Assembly: GCF_041240605.1 (NCBI RefSeq)
Contig: NZ_CP162487.1
Span: 2,177,001-2,241,000, forward strand
DNA length: 64,000 nt
Direction: 5' to 3'
DNA from: Xanthomonas sp. DAR 80977
GTDB taxonomy: Bacteria > Pseudomonadota > Gammaproteobacteria > Xanthomonadales > Xanthomonadaceae
Part shown: one piece after another, positions 35,646-44,302 of the stretch
Position numbering within the stretch: position 1 is the first letter of the stretch
Layout of the letters: every line of letters starts with the position of its first letter
The notes under the pieces: model-generated
Database searches by the model: none
The model's input: the letters and a program-made list of their open reading frames with translations, nothing else
Told to the model about the DNA's origin: nothing
Made by a program: the position numbers and the translations under genes

Positions 35646-37809
35646 CGGCGGCTCCTGGCGGGGTGGGGTCGGGCAAGTGCCCGGCGGCGAGGGCGGCGAG
35701 CACCGAGTCGGCATCGAGCAGCACGCCGCGCAGCAGGTGCAGGTGCTCGCGGGTCGGCTTCCAGCGCAGCGGTACCGCGCCGTCGCGCCGGCTCGCGGCC
35801 AGCGCCGCGTCGATGCGCTGCAGGGCCAGGCGGTGCCGTTCGGGCGAGGGCGCCAGGTACAGCGCGGCCAGCGCGTGCACGGCGGCGTCCACCTCGGCCG
35901 CCAGCGCGTGCGGCAGCTCGCCGTCGGCGGCGTCGCGGCGCAGTTCGACCAGGGTGCGCCCGGTCTCGTGCACCGACAGCGCCCAGCCGAGCAGGTCGCG
36001 CAGCTCGTCGCTGCCGGGCGGGGTGTGCGCGACGATCTGCTGGAACAGGTCGCGGTTGACGCTCTCCAGGCGCAGGTGCAGGCCAGGCAGCGGCGCGCGC
36101 GCGGCCAGCGTGGTCTGCCGCCGCAGCTGTTCCAGCAGGCGCCGGCGATGCCAGCGCGTGCCGATCACCGGCGGCACGAACACGAAGGCCACGCTCACCG
36201 CCAGCGTGCCCAGCAGCAGCGGCACCACGCTGTTGAAGGTGGTGACGGCATTGAAGCTCGGCGTGGGCTGCACCGCCAGGATCGAGATGAAGGCCAGATT
36301 GGTGCCGGTGGCGAAACCGAACAGCGCCGGCTTGGAGGCCAGGTACACGGTCAGCAGCAGGAACGGCGCGGTACCGGCGACGAACAGGACGTAGCCGTCC
36401 ATCTGCGGCAGCACCAGCAGCTGGCAGACCGCGCCCAGCGCGGCGCCGAACACGAAACCCTTGAACAGCGAGCGCGCCGCCGCCGGCGCGTTGGCGCTGG
36501 AGGACAGGATCGCGCTCAACGCCACCGCCTGGAACACTGCGGTGGCGCCGCTGATCCAGCCGGCCTGGATCCACAGCCAGCACATCGCCGCCACCAACAG
36601 CGCGCTGCGCAGCGCGGTCAGCGCGGCCGCCGCGTAGTCGTTGCCACGCAGGAACACGGCGGTGTCGCCGCCGGCCTGCGGCGTGCGCCACTGCTGCGGG
36701 GCGACCAGCGCGGCCTCGGCGGCGACGTAGTCGTGCAGCTCGGCGAAGAAGCGCCGCAGCAGCGACACGCCGGTGTCGAAGTCCTCGTGGCGCGCGTCCG
36801 GCAGGGTGTCGCGCACTGCGGCGGCGCGCGGCGCCAGCGCGTCGCGGCATTCGGCCAGCCGGCGCGCGGTCTCGATGGTGCGCTCGCGGCCGCCGCGTTC
36901 GCTCAGCGCCGCCTGCAGCGGCCGGTACAGGCCGATCAGCGCGGCGGCGACATCGCCCTCGGCCTGGCGCAGCAGCCGGTTGATGTAGTGGTGCAGCGAC
37001 TGGAAGCTGGTGGACACCGCCATGAAGCGCTGGTTGAGCAGGCGCAGGCGGCCGCTGCGCACGCGCGCCTCCGGGTCCTCGAACACCACCGAGCTGCGCA
37101 GGTCCTCGATCTGCACCGCGTCGCGGACGAAGCGCAGGTGCGCCTGTTCCATCGACGCGCGCGACAGCTGGCCGCCGGTGGCGTCGCGGACGAAGTCGAG
37201 GAAGCCGTCGTAGGCGCGGCGCACGGTGTCGCGCAGGGTCTGGCGCAGGCGGCTGGGGAACACCACGTCGCTGATCACGCCGGTCACCAGCAGTCCCAGC
37301 AGCACCTCGGTGACGCGCGCGGTGACCAGCGCGAACACGTTCTCCGGCTGGTTCACCGCCGGAAGCGCGATCAGCGCCACGGTATAGCCGGACAGCACGA
37401 ACGCGTAGGCCTTGAAGTTGCGGTACAGCAGCGCGCCGCCGGTGCACAGGCCGATCCAGATCGCCAGCACCAGCACGAACAGCACCGGCTCCTGCGGGAA
37501 CAGCGCGACCATCGCCAGCGCGGCGACGCTGCCGATCAGCGTGCCCAGCACCCGGTAGAAGCCCTTCGCGAACACCATGCCGGTCTGCCGGTGCATCACC
37601 ACCACCACGGTGATCATCGCGGTCATCGGCGAGGACAGGTCCAGGCGCAGCGCGATCCAGCCGGCGATGTAGATCGACAGCAGCGTGCGCAGCACGAACA
37701 GCCAGGCCTCGCCTTCGCCGCGCAAGGCCTCGGCCAGCAGCGTGCGCAGGCGCCGCGGCGGCGTCGCGGCGGGCGCGCTGGCGGCGATGTCGGCGCCGAG
37801 TGCGCTCAT
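35629..37809 (-). CDS. FUSC-family inner-membrane efflux pump (AaeB/FuaA-like)
   Basis: 726 residues with two blocks of about five to six membrane helices (residues about 35-180 and 390-520) separated by a long cytoplasmic region and followed by a soluble C-terminal region. This is the two-repeat architecture of fusaric acid resistance and AaeB proteins. GFYRVLGTLIGSVAALAMVALF is the characteristic first-repeat segment. It exports aromatic carboxylic acids by proton motive force in known members. It starts 4 bases inside the MarR gene's end, so pump and regulator are co-translated. Confidence 0.92.
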   Translation of the reverse strand: MSALGADIAASAPAATPPRRLRTLLAEALRGEGEAWLFVLRTLLSIYIAGWIALRLDLSSPMTAMITVVVVMHRQTGMVFAKGFYRVLGTLIGSVAALAMVALFPQEPVLFVLVLAIWIGLCTGGALLYRNFKAYAFVLSGYTVALIALPAVNQPENVFALVTARVTEVLLGLLVTGVISDVVFPSRLRQTLRDTVRRAYDGFLDFVRDATGGQLSRASMEQAHLRFVRDAVQIEDLRSSVVFEDPEARVRSGRLRLLNQRFMAVSTSFQSLHHYINRLLRQAEGDVAAALIGLYRPLQAALSERGGRERTIETARRLAECRDALAPRAAAVRDTLPDARHEDFDTGVSLLRRFFAELHDYVAAEAALVAPQQWRTPQAGGDTAVFLRGNDYAAAALTALRSALLVAAMCWLWIQAGWISGATAVFQAVALSAILSSSANAPAAARSLFKGFVFGAALGAVCQLLVLPQMDGYVLFVAGTAPFLLLTVYLASKPALFGFATGTNLAFISILAVQPTPSFNAVTTFNSVVPLLLGTLAVSVAFVFVPPVIGTRWHRRRLLEQLRRQTTLAARAPLPGLHLRLESVNRDLFQQIVAHTPPGSDELRDLLGWALSVHETGRTLVELRRDAADGELPHALAAEVDAAVHALAALYLAPSPERHRLALQRIDAALAASRRDGAVPLRWKPTREHLHLLRGVLLDADSVLAALAAGHLPDPTPPGAADGAAR

Positions 37810-38303
37810 GCCTCGCCCTCCACGCTGCGCAGCAATTTCTTCAGCAGGCTCTCCAGCTGCGCCAGCTCGGCGCGTTGCAGGTGCTGGACGTAGCCGCCGA
37901 GCTGGGCGAACACGTCGGGCATGAACGCCGCGATCAGGCGTTCGCCCTCGGCGGTCAGGCGCAGCAGCAGCATGCGCCGGTCCTCGGCGCTGGGGGTGCG
38001 CTGGATCAGGCCCTTGTCGACCAGGTGACTGGTCAGGCGGGTGATGTTGGCCGACTTCTCGCTGGCCGCGTCGCTCAGCTGCGACGGGCTCAGGGTTCCG
38101 TCCGGGCTGGCGTCGATCATCATCAGCACGTTGTATTCGGAATAGTTCAGGCCATAGGCGCGCAGCATGTCGTTGCCCTGGTCCAGGATCAGCTTGTGCA
38201 GCAGCTTGATCAGGCGCACGACCGTGGCCGCATCGCGGGGAAAGCCCGGATGCTTGCGGTCGGTGATGTCCAGGCGCTGTTCGGTGGCGGCGAAGCGGCT
38301 CAT
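37806..38303 (-). CDS. MarR-family regulator of the efflux operon
   Basis: 165 residues. The MarR winged helix is clear: YSEYNVLMMIDASPDGTLSPSQLSDAASEKSANITRLTSHLVDKGLIQRT, with the wing SAEDRRMLLLRLTAEG (cited as landmarks; recognition helix around SANITRLTSHL). It is first in the operon and lies directly downstream of a large AT-rich palindrome. Repression relieved by an aromatic acid is the usual mode for such regulators. It overlaps the pump gene by 4 bases. Confidence 0.93.
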   Translation of the reverse strand: MSRFAATEQRLDITDRKHPGFPRDAATVVRLIKLLHKLILDQGNDMLRAYGLNYSEYNVLMMIDASPDGTLSPSQLSDAASEKSANITRLTSHLVDKGLIQRTPSAEDRRMLLLRLTAEGERLIAAFMPDVFAQLGGYVQHLQRAELAQLESLLKKLLRSVEGEA

Positions 38304-38317
38304 GGCTGGCAGGGTAT

Positions 38318-38354
38318 TTGGTACATATGTATATATTACATTTATGTACTAAAT
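38318..38354 (-). promoter_or_regulatory. Nested palindromic operator/promoter of the MarR-efflux operon
   Basis: An AT-rich island in very GC-rich DNA. The outer inverted repeat is GTACAT (38322-38327) and ATGTAC (38345-38350). The inner inverted repeat is ATGTA-TATAT-TACAT (38328-38342), offset by one base from the outer centre. It sits 15-51 bases upstream of the MarR start and contains TATA-like -10 material. The following 220 bases (38364-38583) hold no gene. Confidence 0.75.
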
Positions 38355-38583
38355 GGGCGGTAATGGCAGCTGAACGCGTGCGCGGGAGGCGTGCGCTCGA
38401 AGCATGGGTGGGGCGACGTCAGCGGCCGCGTTCGTGGGTGGGGTGGCCGCACGTAGCGCTGGGTCTGCCAATGCAGCGGTCATGGCCGCAGTCGCGGCGA
38501 TCGGCGGGCACCGCATCGCCGCCCAAGGTCATAGGCGTTCGAAGCGGTCGCGGAACCGCGCCTGCTGGCGCGGCGGAGTGCGG

Positions 38584-39060
38584 CTAGCGCAGGACGCCGT
38601 CCAGTCCAGGCGCGGGGGTGAGCATATTGCGCGTATCGATCTCGAAGTTGCGCTGCTTCTTCTCTTCCGGCGTGGCGTCGATGCTGCCCTTGAGCGTGTA
38701 TTCGAGGCTGCGGCGGCCGGCCAGGGCGTCGGCGACGGCGATGCGCGCGGCCGAACTCGGGCGCAGCGCGACGCTGACCACATCGGCCGTTTCCGGCCCG
38801 ATCGAGATCCCCGGCGCGAGCTGCAGGGTCCCGGCCGCTTCGCCGCCCATGCCCAGGTCCAGGCGCACGCCGTCGTAGCGCATCGGGATGCTGCTGTAGT
38901 TCTGCAGCCGCAACTCCACCTTCCAGCTGCCGTCCAGGTTGACCGTGAGCTGCTGCACGCTGGCCGCGGGGTCGGACACGCGGCGCACCATGCCGTCGCC
39001 GCATGAGGCCAGCAGCGCAGTGCACAACACGAGCAAGCCGAGGCGAAGCCGCTGACGCAT
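38584..39060 (-). CDS. LEA14-like (LEA type 2) lipoprotein
   Basis: 158 residues. The signal peptide ends in lipobox LASC (Cys20). The mature part is a single immunoglobulin-like domain with VNLDGSWKVELRLQNYSSIPMRYDGVRLDL, typical of bacterial LEA14/WHy-type proteins found anchored in the envelope. The role is unknown; plant relatives are linked to desiccation and pathogen responses. It is transcribed alone and convergent with nothing; the region upstream is a long empty gap. Confidence 0.8.
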   Translation of the reverse strand: MRQRLRLGLLVLCTALLASCGDGMVRRVSDPAASVQQLTVNLDGSWKVELRLQNYSSIPMRYDGVRLDLGMGGEAAGTLQLAPGISIGPETADVVSVALRPSSAARIAVADALAGRRSLEYTLKGSIDATPEEKKQRNFEIDTRNMLTPAPGLDGVLR

Positions 39061-39695
39061 GACCGGATTCCAGGACGTGAAGACCGGCGAAGAATACTAC
39101 GGCGCCGCTGGACCCGACGTGGGCGAGCGCCACGCCGGGGAGGAGGCGTGCGTCCTGCCGGCCGCCGCAGATGCGTCGGTCGCGCGGTTCCGGCCATGGC
39201 GGGTCGTCTTGTTGCACGGCTTCTTGTTGCACGGCTTCGACTTCGGTGTCGGCGCCGGTCCCTTTTCATCTCGCGATCCCGCCGTCCCGCTGTCCCGCCG
39301 CTCAGCCGCTCAGCCGCTCCGGTGCTCGGGTGCTCCGGCAGAGCCATGCAATGCATCCGCGCCGCATCGCGTTGCCTGGCGTTGCCTCGCCTCGCCTTGC
39401 CGCACCGCTGCGCCATCGGCATTGGGGCGCCGGCTCCAGCAGGGCGTGTCGCTGCAGGCTGCACTGCCGGCGGGCCGGAGTGCTTTTGCCGGCAGCGCCG
39501 TCGCTCCAATGGCAGGTGCGCCGCGCCCTGCAGCGGCGCGGTGCCCTCGGCGGCCTGACCCATGACCATCGCCAGCGGCCTCCGTGCCCGCGCATAGGCC
39601 AGGTGCCGGGGACGCATTCAGCATGGAAGCCCGGGGCGTCCGGCGCAGTCGGGGTGGGCCGTGTCGGCCGGTAGGGAAATTCCGAAATGCCGCAC
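39061..39695. other. Gene-free gap of about 630 bases
   Basis: No frame looks like a protein on either strand. The DNA has short low-complexity repeats: TTGTTGCACGGCTTC twice in tandem around 39211-39240, and GTCCCGC / GCTCAGCC / GGTGCTC units between 39285 and 39340. It may be a decayed gene; I recognise nothing in it. Confidence 0.5.
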
Positions 39696-39724
39696 TTGCC
39701 CAATTCCGATCGCATCGCTATGAT
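39696..39724 (+). promoter_or_regulatory. Promoter of tRNA-Phe
   Basis: TTGCCC (39696-39701), a 17-base spacer and TATGAT (39719-39724), 36 bases before the tRNA. Confidence 0.75.
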
Positions 39725-39760
39725 GCGCGTCCCCGCACCGGTCCTGCCGCGTTGCGCAGT

Positions 39761-39836
39761 GGCCGAGTAGCTCAGTTGGTAGAGCAGGGGATTGAAAATC
39801 CCCGTGTCGGCGGTTCGATTCCGTCCTCGGCCACCA
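39761..39836 (+). tRNA. tRNA-Phe (anticodon GAA)
   Basis: 76 bases with encoded CCA. The acceptor GGCCGAG pairs with CTCGGCC. The anticodon arm GGGGA-TTGAAAA-TCCCC has anticodon GAA, and the T loop is GGTTCGATTCC. It has its own promoter and terminator and is the substrate of the PheST enzyme encoded at 10067-13563. Confidence 0.97.
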
Positions 39837-39844
39837 TATATCTG

Positions 39845-39875
39845 AAAGGCCTGCAGAAATGCAGGCCTTTTTCTT
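39845..39875 (+). terminator. Terminator after tRNA-Phe
   Basis: An 11-bp perfect stem AAAGGCCTGCA/TGCAGGCCTTT with a GAAA loop, followed by TTCTTTG. Nothing is recognised in the next 290 bases up to 40167. Confidence 0.9.
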
Positions 39876-40167
39876 TGTGCGGCAACGTCTGCGGCGCGCT
39901 GCCAGCGATGTCGGCGGATGGCCCGCGCGTGCGGCCGCCGGGCATGCCTGGGCTGCGGCGAAGCGGCTGCAACGGGCCGTCGCGAGTGCCGCATTGTGTG
40001 CCGACTTCCGCATGAAGGCTGGCTGCTCCGTGCTATCGCCGTGGACGCGGGCCGGGTTTACGCTCGTAGACAAGTGCGTGAATTCTCAGGTTTGCCGTGA
40101 TGTAGCGCTCAACTATGCCGCGCCGATGTCGTAATCATTGGGACACGATTAATCGCGGAGTGGGCGA

Positions 40168-40452
40168 ATGCACAAGGAATTGACGCGGCTGTGCGTATAC
40201 GCGCTCGCTCTGGCGGTGGCCGGTGTCGCCAGTGCCGAGCCTGCGGAGCACAAGCCGGGTGCCGATCCCTATCAGGGCGCTCCCAACCCAGGCGCGCCCT
40301 ACATCGAGCAGGTCGGCTCCGAGTGCATGATGGTCAACGTGTACCTGGAGCAGCGCGACGGTGTCGCCAAGCAGGTCGTGCTGCGCGAGCCGGTGGAATG
40401 CAGCAACGGCAGCCAGGGCAAGGACCGCGCCATGGCTGATCTGTCGCCCTAG
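40168..40452 (+). CDS. Small exported protein of unknown function
   Basis: 94 residues. An N-terminal signal peptide (LCVYALALAVAGVASAEP, cleavage probably after ASA) leaves a mature protein of about 71 residues with two cysteines (SECMMVNVYLEQ and VECSNGSQ) that could form a disulfide in the periplasm. No family is recognised. A GGAGTGGG-like site precedes the ATG. It appears monocistronic. Confidence 0.65.
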   Translation: MHKELTRLCVYALALAVAGVASAEPAEHKPGADPYQGAPNPGAPYIEQVGSECMMVNVYLEQRDGVAKQVVLREPVECSNGSQGKDRAMADLSP

Positions 40453-40769
40453 AGCGCTGGCGCGCCGCACTGGCGGCGTCCTTGTTTCCCGTCATTGCCG
40501 TCGTGGCGAGCAGCGCCTGCGTGGTCTGGTGCCGTGTCGCCGGTGTGCCGCATCGCACGTGTCGCCGTGCTGCACGCGCGCAGCGCGCGATGCGCGGATC
40601 CTTGCCTGGCGCTGGCCTGCCGCCGCAGCGGCGTGCGCTGTCTGCGCGCCTGGCGTCCCGGGCTGTGGCCGATGCGGCCGTTCGTCGCCGGCTGCGCCAA
40701 GCCGGCGCTTTACATCGCCGTGCCGCTCCTGCATAAGGCTGGTCTTCTCTCTTTTGCAGGATCGTCCGC
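40453..40769. other. Gap of about 315 bases before the lipocalin gene
   Basis: No gene, clear terminator or promoter could be fixed; GC-rich with short TTTTG-containing sequence just before the lipocalin start. Confidence 0.5.
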
Positions 40770-41312
40770 ATGCGTCATCCATCGCTCGCGATGCTGCTGG
40801 CATGCCTGCTGTGCCTGGCGCTGCCGGCGCGGGCCGCGCAGCCGGTGACCTCGGTCGCCGAGTTCGATCTCGGCCGCTACGCCGGGCAGTGGCACGAAAT
40901 CGCGCATTTGCCGGTGTCGTTCCAGAAGAAGTGCGTCGGCGACATCACCGCCGCCTACGTGCTGCGCGACGACGGGCTGGTCGGGGTGCGCAACGCCTGC
41001 CGCACCGGCAAGGGCGACCTGCTCGCCGCCGAGGGCGTGGCGCGGCGGGTGGCGGGTCATCCCGGGCGGCTGCAGGTGCGTTTCGCGCCGGATTGGCTGG
41101 CCTGGGTGCCGCTGGTTTGGGCCGACTACTGGGTGATCGCGCTGGATCCGGATTACCAGTGGGTGCTGATCGGCGAGCCGGACCGCAAGTACCTGTGGGT
41201 GCTGTCGCGTTCGCCGCGGATGCCGCGGGCGCTGTTCGAACAGATCAAGGCCAAGGCGGTGGCGATGGGCTACGACCTGGATCCGTTGCTGGTGGTCGCG
41301 CCGCTGGACTGA
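40770..41312 (+). CDS. Bacterial lipocalin (Blc-like)
   Basis: 180 residues with a signal peptide (LLACLLCLALPARAA). The lipocalin GxW motif is in YAGQWHEIAHLPVSFQKKC, followed by DITAAYVLRDDGLVGVRNAC and the C-terminal strands YWVIALDPDYQWVLIGEPDRKYLWVLSR, which match Blc closely. The family binds lysophospholipids or fatty acids and is anchored at or near the outer membrane. Here no lipobox Cys is placed as in E. coli Blc, so a soluble periplasmic form is likely. Confidence 0.92.
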   Translation: MRHPSLAMLLACLLCLALPARAAQPVTSVAEFDLGRYAGQWHEIAHLPVSFQKKCVGDITAAYVLRDDGLVGVRNACRTGKGDLLAAEGVARRVAGHPGRLQVRFAPDWLAWVPLVWADYWVIALDPDYQWVLIGEPDRKYLWVLSRSPRMPRALFEQIKAKAVAMGYDLDPLLVVAPLD

Positions 41313-41351
41313 ATCGCCTGCCGGTCTGCACGCGCCAGCGGCGCATCGCCG

Positions 41352-41747
41352 CTAGCCGGCGAAGCAGGCGCGGGCCGCATCGAGCAGCCGCGCGCTGGCG
41401 CCTTCCTGCAGCAGCTGCCGCGGCGTATGCCCGCCGAGTTGCGGGTGGTTGCCGTTGAGCCACTGCGACAGTGCCTCGCGGTCGCCGCCGCAACCGTTCC
41501 AGACGATGCAGATCATCTCGCCGACATCGCGCAGATGCGCCTCGCGCAACGGCGCCAGCGTGTCCGCGTCGCGCGCCAGCCAGTCGATCACGCGCTGTGC
41601 GTCCTCGGTGGAGCCGTAGCTGGCGCTGTCGATCAGGGCCAGCAGGTCGGTAGAGCGCGCCAGTCGGCTGGCCTTGTTGCGCTCGCCGCGGCGCATGCCT
41701 TGCAGCACCGCCTTGATGCGTTGTTCGTTGGAGGCTGGGTGCGGCAT
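41352..41747 (-). CDS. DUF2384-like protein (ParS/MbcA antitoxin-type C-terminus), no toxin partner
   Basis: 131 residues from ATG at 41747. The C-terminal segment WLNGNHPQLGGHTPRQLL (about 96-113) followed by an amphipathic helix fits the toxin-binding domain of Xre/MbcA/ParS antitoxins, in which W-L-N-x-x-x-P-x-L-G-G-x-x-P-x-x-L-L is the core. The N-terminal 90 residues are helical with no obvious helix-turn-helix. No RES-domain or other toxin gene lies on either side (lipocalin and xseA). It could be an orphan or a protein reusing the fold. Confidence 0.55.
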   Translation of the reverse strand: MPHPASNEQRIKAVLQGMRRGERNKASRLARSTDLLALIDSASYGSTEDAQRVIDWLARDADTLAPLREAHLRDVGEMICIVWNGCGGDREALSQWLNGNHPQLGGHTPRQLLQEGASARLLDAARACFAG

Positions 41748-41791
41748 GGAAGTGCACTGGCGATGAGGTGCGGTCGACAGATGTACCGCAC

Positions 41792-43123
41792 TCATTCTGT
41801 ACGCAGCGTCACCTCGCCGTCTGCGAGCCGCGCGCGCAGGCGGTCGCCGGGCGCGAGCTGCGCGGTCGAGCGCACCAGCGTACCGTCGTCGACCCGGGTC
41901 AGGATCGCGTAGCCGCGGGTCACCGTGGCCAGCGGGCTGACCGTCTCCAGCGCGCGGGCCAGCGCGCGCAGGCGCTGCGTGTCGGCCTGCAGCTGCCGCG
42001 CCATCGCCGCCTGCGGGCGCCGGCCGAGTGCGAGCAGGCGCTCGCGCAGTGCCGCCAGGCGGCGCTGCGGCTGCGCCGTGCGCAGCACCGCGGCGGCATG
42101 GCGCAGGCGTGCCTCGCGGCGTTCGTGCTGCTGCCGCCACAGCGCCAGCAGGCGGCGCGCGGCATCCTGCTGGCGGCGCCGCAGCAATTGCAGTTGCGCC
42201 TGCGGGCTTTGCGCCTGCAGCCGCAGCAAGGCGCGATCGGCGCGTTGCATCGCCTGGCGCAGGCGGTGCTGCTGCCACTGCAGCAACCGCGCGTGCTGGC
42301 CGCGCAGGCGCGCGCCGAGGTCGCGCTGGTCGGGGGCGAGCAGTTCCGCGGCCACCGATGGCGTCGGCGCGCGCAGGTCGGCGGCGAAGTCGGCCAGGGT
42401 CACGTCGGTCTCGTGGCCGACCGCCGACACCACCGGCGTGAGCGAGGCGGCGATGGCGCGGGCCAGGCGTTCGTCGTTGAACGCCCACAGGTCTTCCAGC
42501 GAGCCGCCGCCGCGGGTCAGCAGGATCGCGTCGTAGCGGCCGCTGGCGTCGGCGCGCTGCAGCAGCGAGGTCAGCTGCGCGGCGGCGCTGTCGCCCTGCA
42601 CCAGGCTCGGCAGGATGTCCACTTCCAGCAGCGGCAGGCGCCGGCCGAGCACGCTCAGCACGTCGCGCACCGCCGCGCCGCTGGGCGAGGTGATCACCGC
42701 CAGGCGGCGCACGAAGGCGGGCAGGGCGCGCTTGCGCTCGCTGGCGAACAGGCCTTCGGCGGCGAGCCTGGCCTTGAGTTCCTCGAACGCGCGGCGCAAC
42801 GCGCCTTCGCCGGCTTCCTCCAGGTGATCCAGCACCAGTTGATAGTCGCCACGCGCCTCGTACAGGGTCAGCCGGCCGCGCGCGAGCACGCGCAGGCCTT
42901 CGCGCGGGACGAACTTCAGCCACTGGCTCTTCGGCTTGAACATCGCGCAGCGCACCTGCGCCCGCGCGTCCTTCAGGGTGAAGTACAGGTGCCCGGACGA
43001 GGGCCGGGTGACGTTGCCCAGTTCGCCCTCCACCCAGGCCAGCGGGAACGCGCTTTCCAGCAGGTCGCGCGCCAGCGTGTTGAGCTGGCTGGGGCTGAGG
43101 ATCTGGTCGTCGCGATCGGGCAT
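41792..43123 (-). CDS. xseA: Exodeoxyribonuclease VII large subunit
   Basis: 443 residues from ATG at 43123. The N-terminal OB fold ([29 protein letters not shown]) is followed by the nuclease domain with [13 protein letters not shown] and the signature [15 protein letters not shown], then a long coiled coil and a C-terminal [13 protein letters not shown]. With XseB it degrades single-stranded DNA. The small subunit is not in this window. It lies 28 bases after queG on the same strand. Confidence 0.97.
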   Translation of the reverse strand: MPDRDDQILSPSQLNTLARDLLESAFPLAWVEGELGNVTRPSSGHLYFTLKDARAQVRCAMFKPKSQWLKFVPREGLRVLARGRLTLYEARGDYQLVLDHLEEAGEGALRRAFEELKARLAAEGLFASERKRALPAFVRRLAVITSPSGAAVRDVLSVLGRRLPLLEVDILPSLVQGDSAAAQLTSLLQRADASGRYDAILLTRGGGSLEDLWAFNDERLARAIAASLTPVVSAVGHETDVTLADFAADLRAPTPSVAAELLAPDQRDLGARLRGQHARLLQWQQHRLRQAMQRADRALLRLQAQSPQAQLQLLRRRQQDAARRLLALWRQQHERREARLRHAAAVLRTAQPQRRLAALRERLLALGRRPQAAMARQLQADTQRLRALARALETVSPLATVTRGYAILTRVDDGTLVRSTAQLAPGDRLRARLADGEVTLRTE

Positions 43124-43151
43124 GCGGGCGTTGCGGTGGGCGTGCGGGCGC

Positions 43152-44279
43152 CTATCCTCGCACGTCGGCGCGATCGGCCGGTCGCGGCACTGCGACGTCG
43201 CCGCCCGGCGCTTGGTCGGCGTGCCGCGCCAGCGCCCATTGCACGTGCTCGCGCACCAGCGGCGAGGCGTGCTGCGCGCGCGTGCCGAGCGCGGCCAGCA
43301 CCTGCGGCGTGGTCGGCGCATTGCCCAGCGCCACCGCCAGGTTGCGCAGCCAGCGCTCGTGGCCGCTGCGGCGGATCGCGCTGCCTTCGGTGCGGCGCAG
43401 GAATTCGTCCTCGTCCCAGGCGAACAGCTGCGCCAGCGTGGCCCGGTCCAGATCGTTGCGGGCGCGGAAGTCGGGTTCGTCGCTGCGCTTGGCGAACTTG
43501 TTCCACGGGCACACCAGCTGGCAATCGTCGCATCCAAAGATGCGGTTGCCGATCGCCGGGCGCAGTTCCTCGGGAATCGCGCCGTCGTGTTCGATGGTCA
43601 GGTAGGCGATGCAGCGGCGCGCGTCCAGCCGGTAAGGCGCGACGATCGCTTGCGTGGGGCACACGTCGATGCAGCGCGTGCAGGTGCCGCAGTGCGCGCT
43701 GGCCGGCGGATCGATCGGCAGCGGCAGGTCGACGTAGATCTCGCCGAGGAAGAACCACGAGCCGCCGTTGCGGTCGATCAGGCAGGTGTGCTTGCCGATC
43801 CAGCCCAGCCCGGCATCGCGCGCCAGCGCGCGCTCCAGCACCGGCGCCGAGTCGACGAACACGCGATGGCCGAAGCGGCCGATCTCGCCCTGGATGCGCT
43901 CGGCCAGCTTCTGCAGGCGGTTGCGCATCAGCTTGTGGTAGTCGCGGCCCAGCGCGTAGCGGGCGACGTAGGCGCGCTCGCCGTCGTGCAGCGTGTCCCA
44001 GGCCGAATCGTCGTCGTTGCGCCCGTAGTCCAGGCCGACCGAGATCACCCGCAGCGTGCCTGGAATCAGCTCGGCCGGGCGCGCGCGCTTGTCGCCATGC
44101 TGGGCCATCCACTGCATCGTGCCGTACAGGCCTTGCGCCAGCCAGTCGCGCAGATGCGCCTCGTCCTGTTGCAGCTCGATCCCGGCGATGCCGCAGCGCT
44201 GGAAGCCGAACTCGCGCGCGAGCGCACGGATGCGCGCGGCGGCGGCATGGGGATCGGCGGGGGCGACGCTGCTGGACAT
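43152..44279 (-). CDS. queG: Epoxyqueuosine reductase
   Basis: 375 residues, the family length. The N-terminal cobalamin-binding part ([22 protein letters not shown]) is followed by two [4Fe-4S] motifs, [16 protein letters not shown] and [13 protein letters not shown]. It performs the last step of queuosine synthesis in tRNA, reducing epoxyqueuosine to queuosine, cytoplasmic. It is divergent from nnr with only 23 bases between the two start codons. Pairing of queG with nnr and tsaE is a common bacterial arrangement. Confidence 0.97.
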   Translation of the reverse strand: MSSSVAPADPHAAAARIRALAREFGFQRCGIAGIELQQDEAHLRDWLAQGLYGTMQWMAQHGDKRARPAELIPGTLRVISVGLDYGRNDDDSAWDTLHDGERAYVARYALGRDYHKLMRNRLQKLAERIQGEIGRFGHRVFVDSAPVLERALARDAGLGWIGKHTCLIDRNGGSWFFLGEIYVDLPLPIDPPASAHCGTCTRCIDVCPTQAIVAPYRLDARRCIAYLTIEHDGAIPEELRPAIGNRIFGCDDCQLVCPWNKFAKRSDEPDFRARNDLDRATLAQLFAWDEDEFLRRTEGSAIRRSGHERWLRNLAVALGNAPTTPQVLAALGTRAQHASPLVREHVQWALARHADQAPGGDVAVPRPADRADVRG

Positions 44280-44302
44280 GGCGCAAGTATAGAATCCCGC
44301 GC

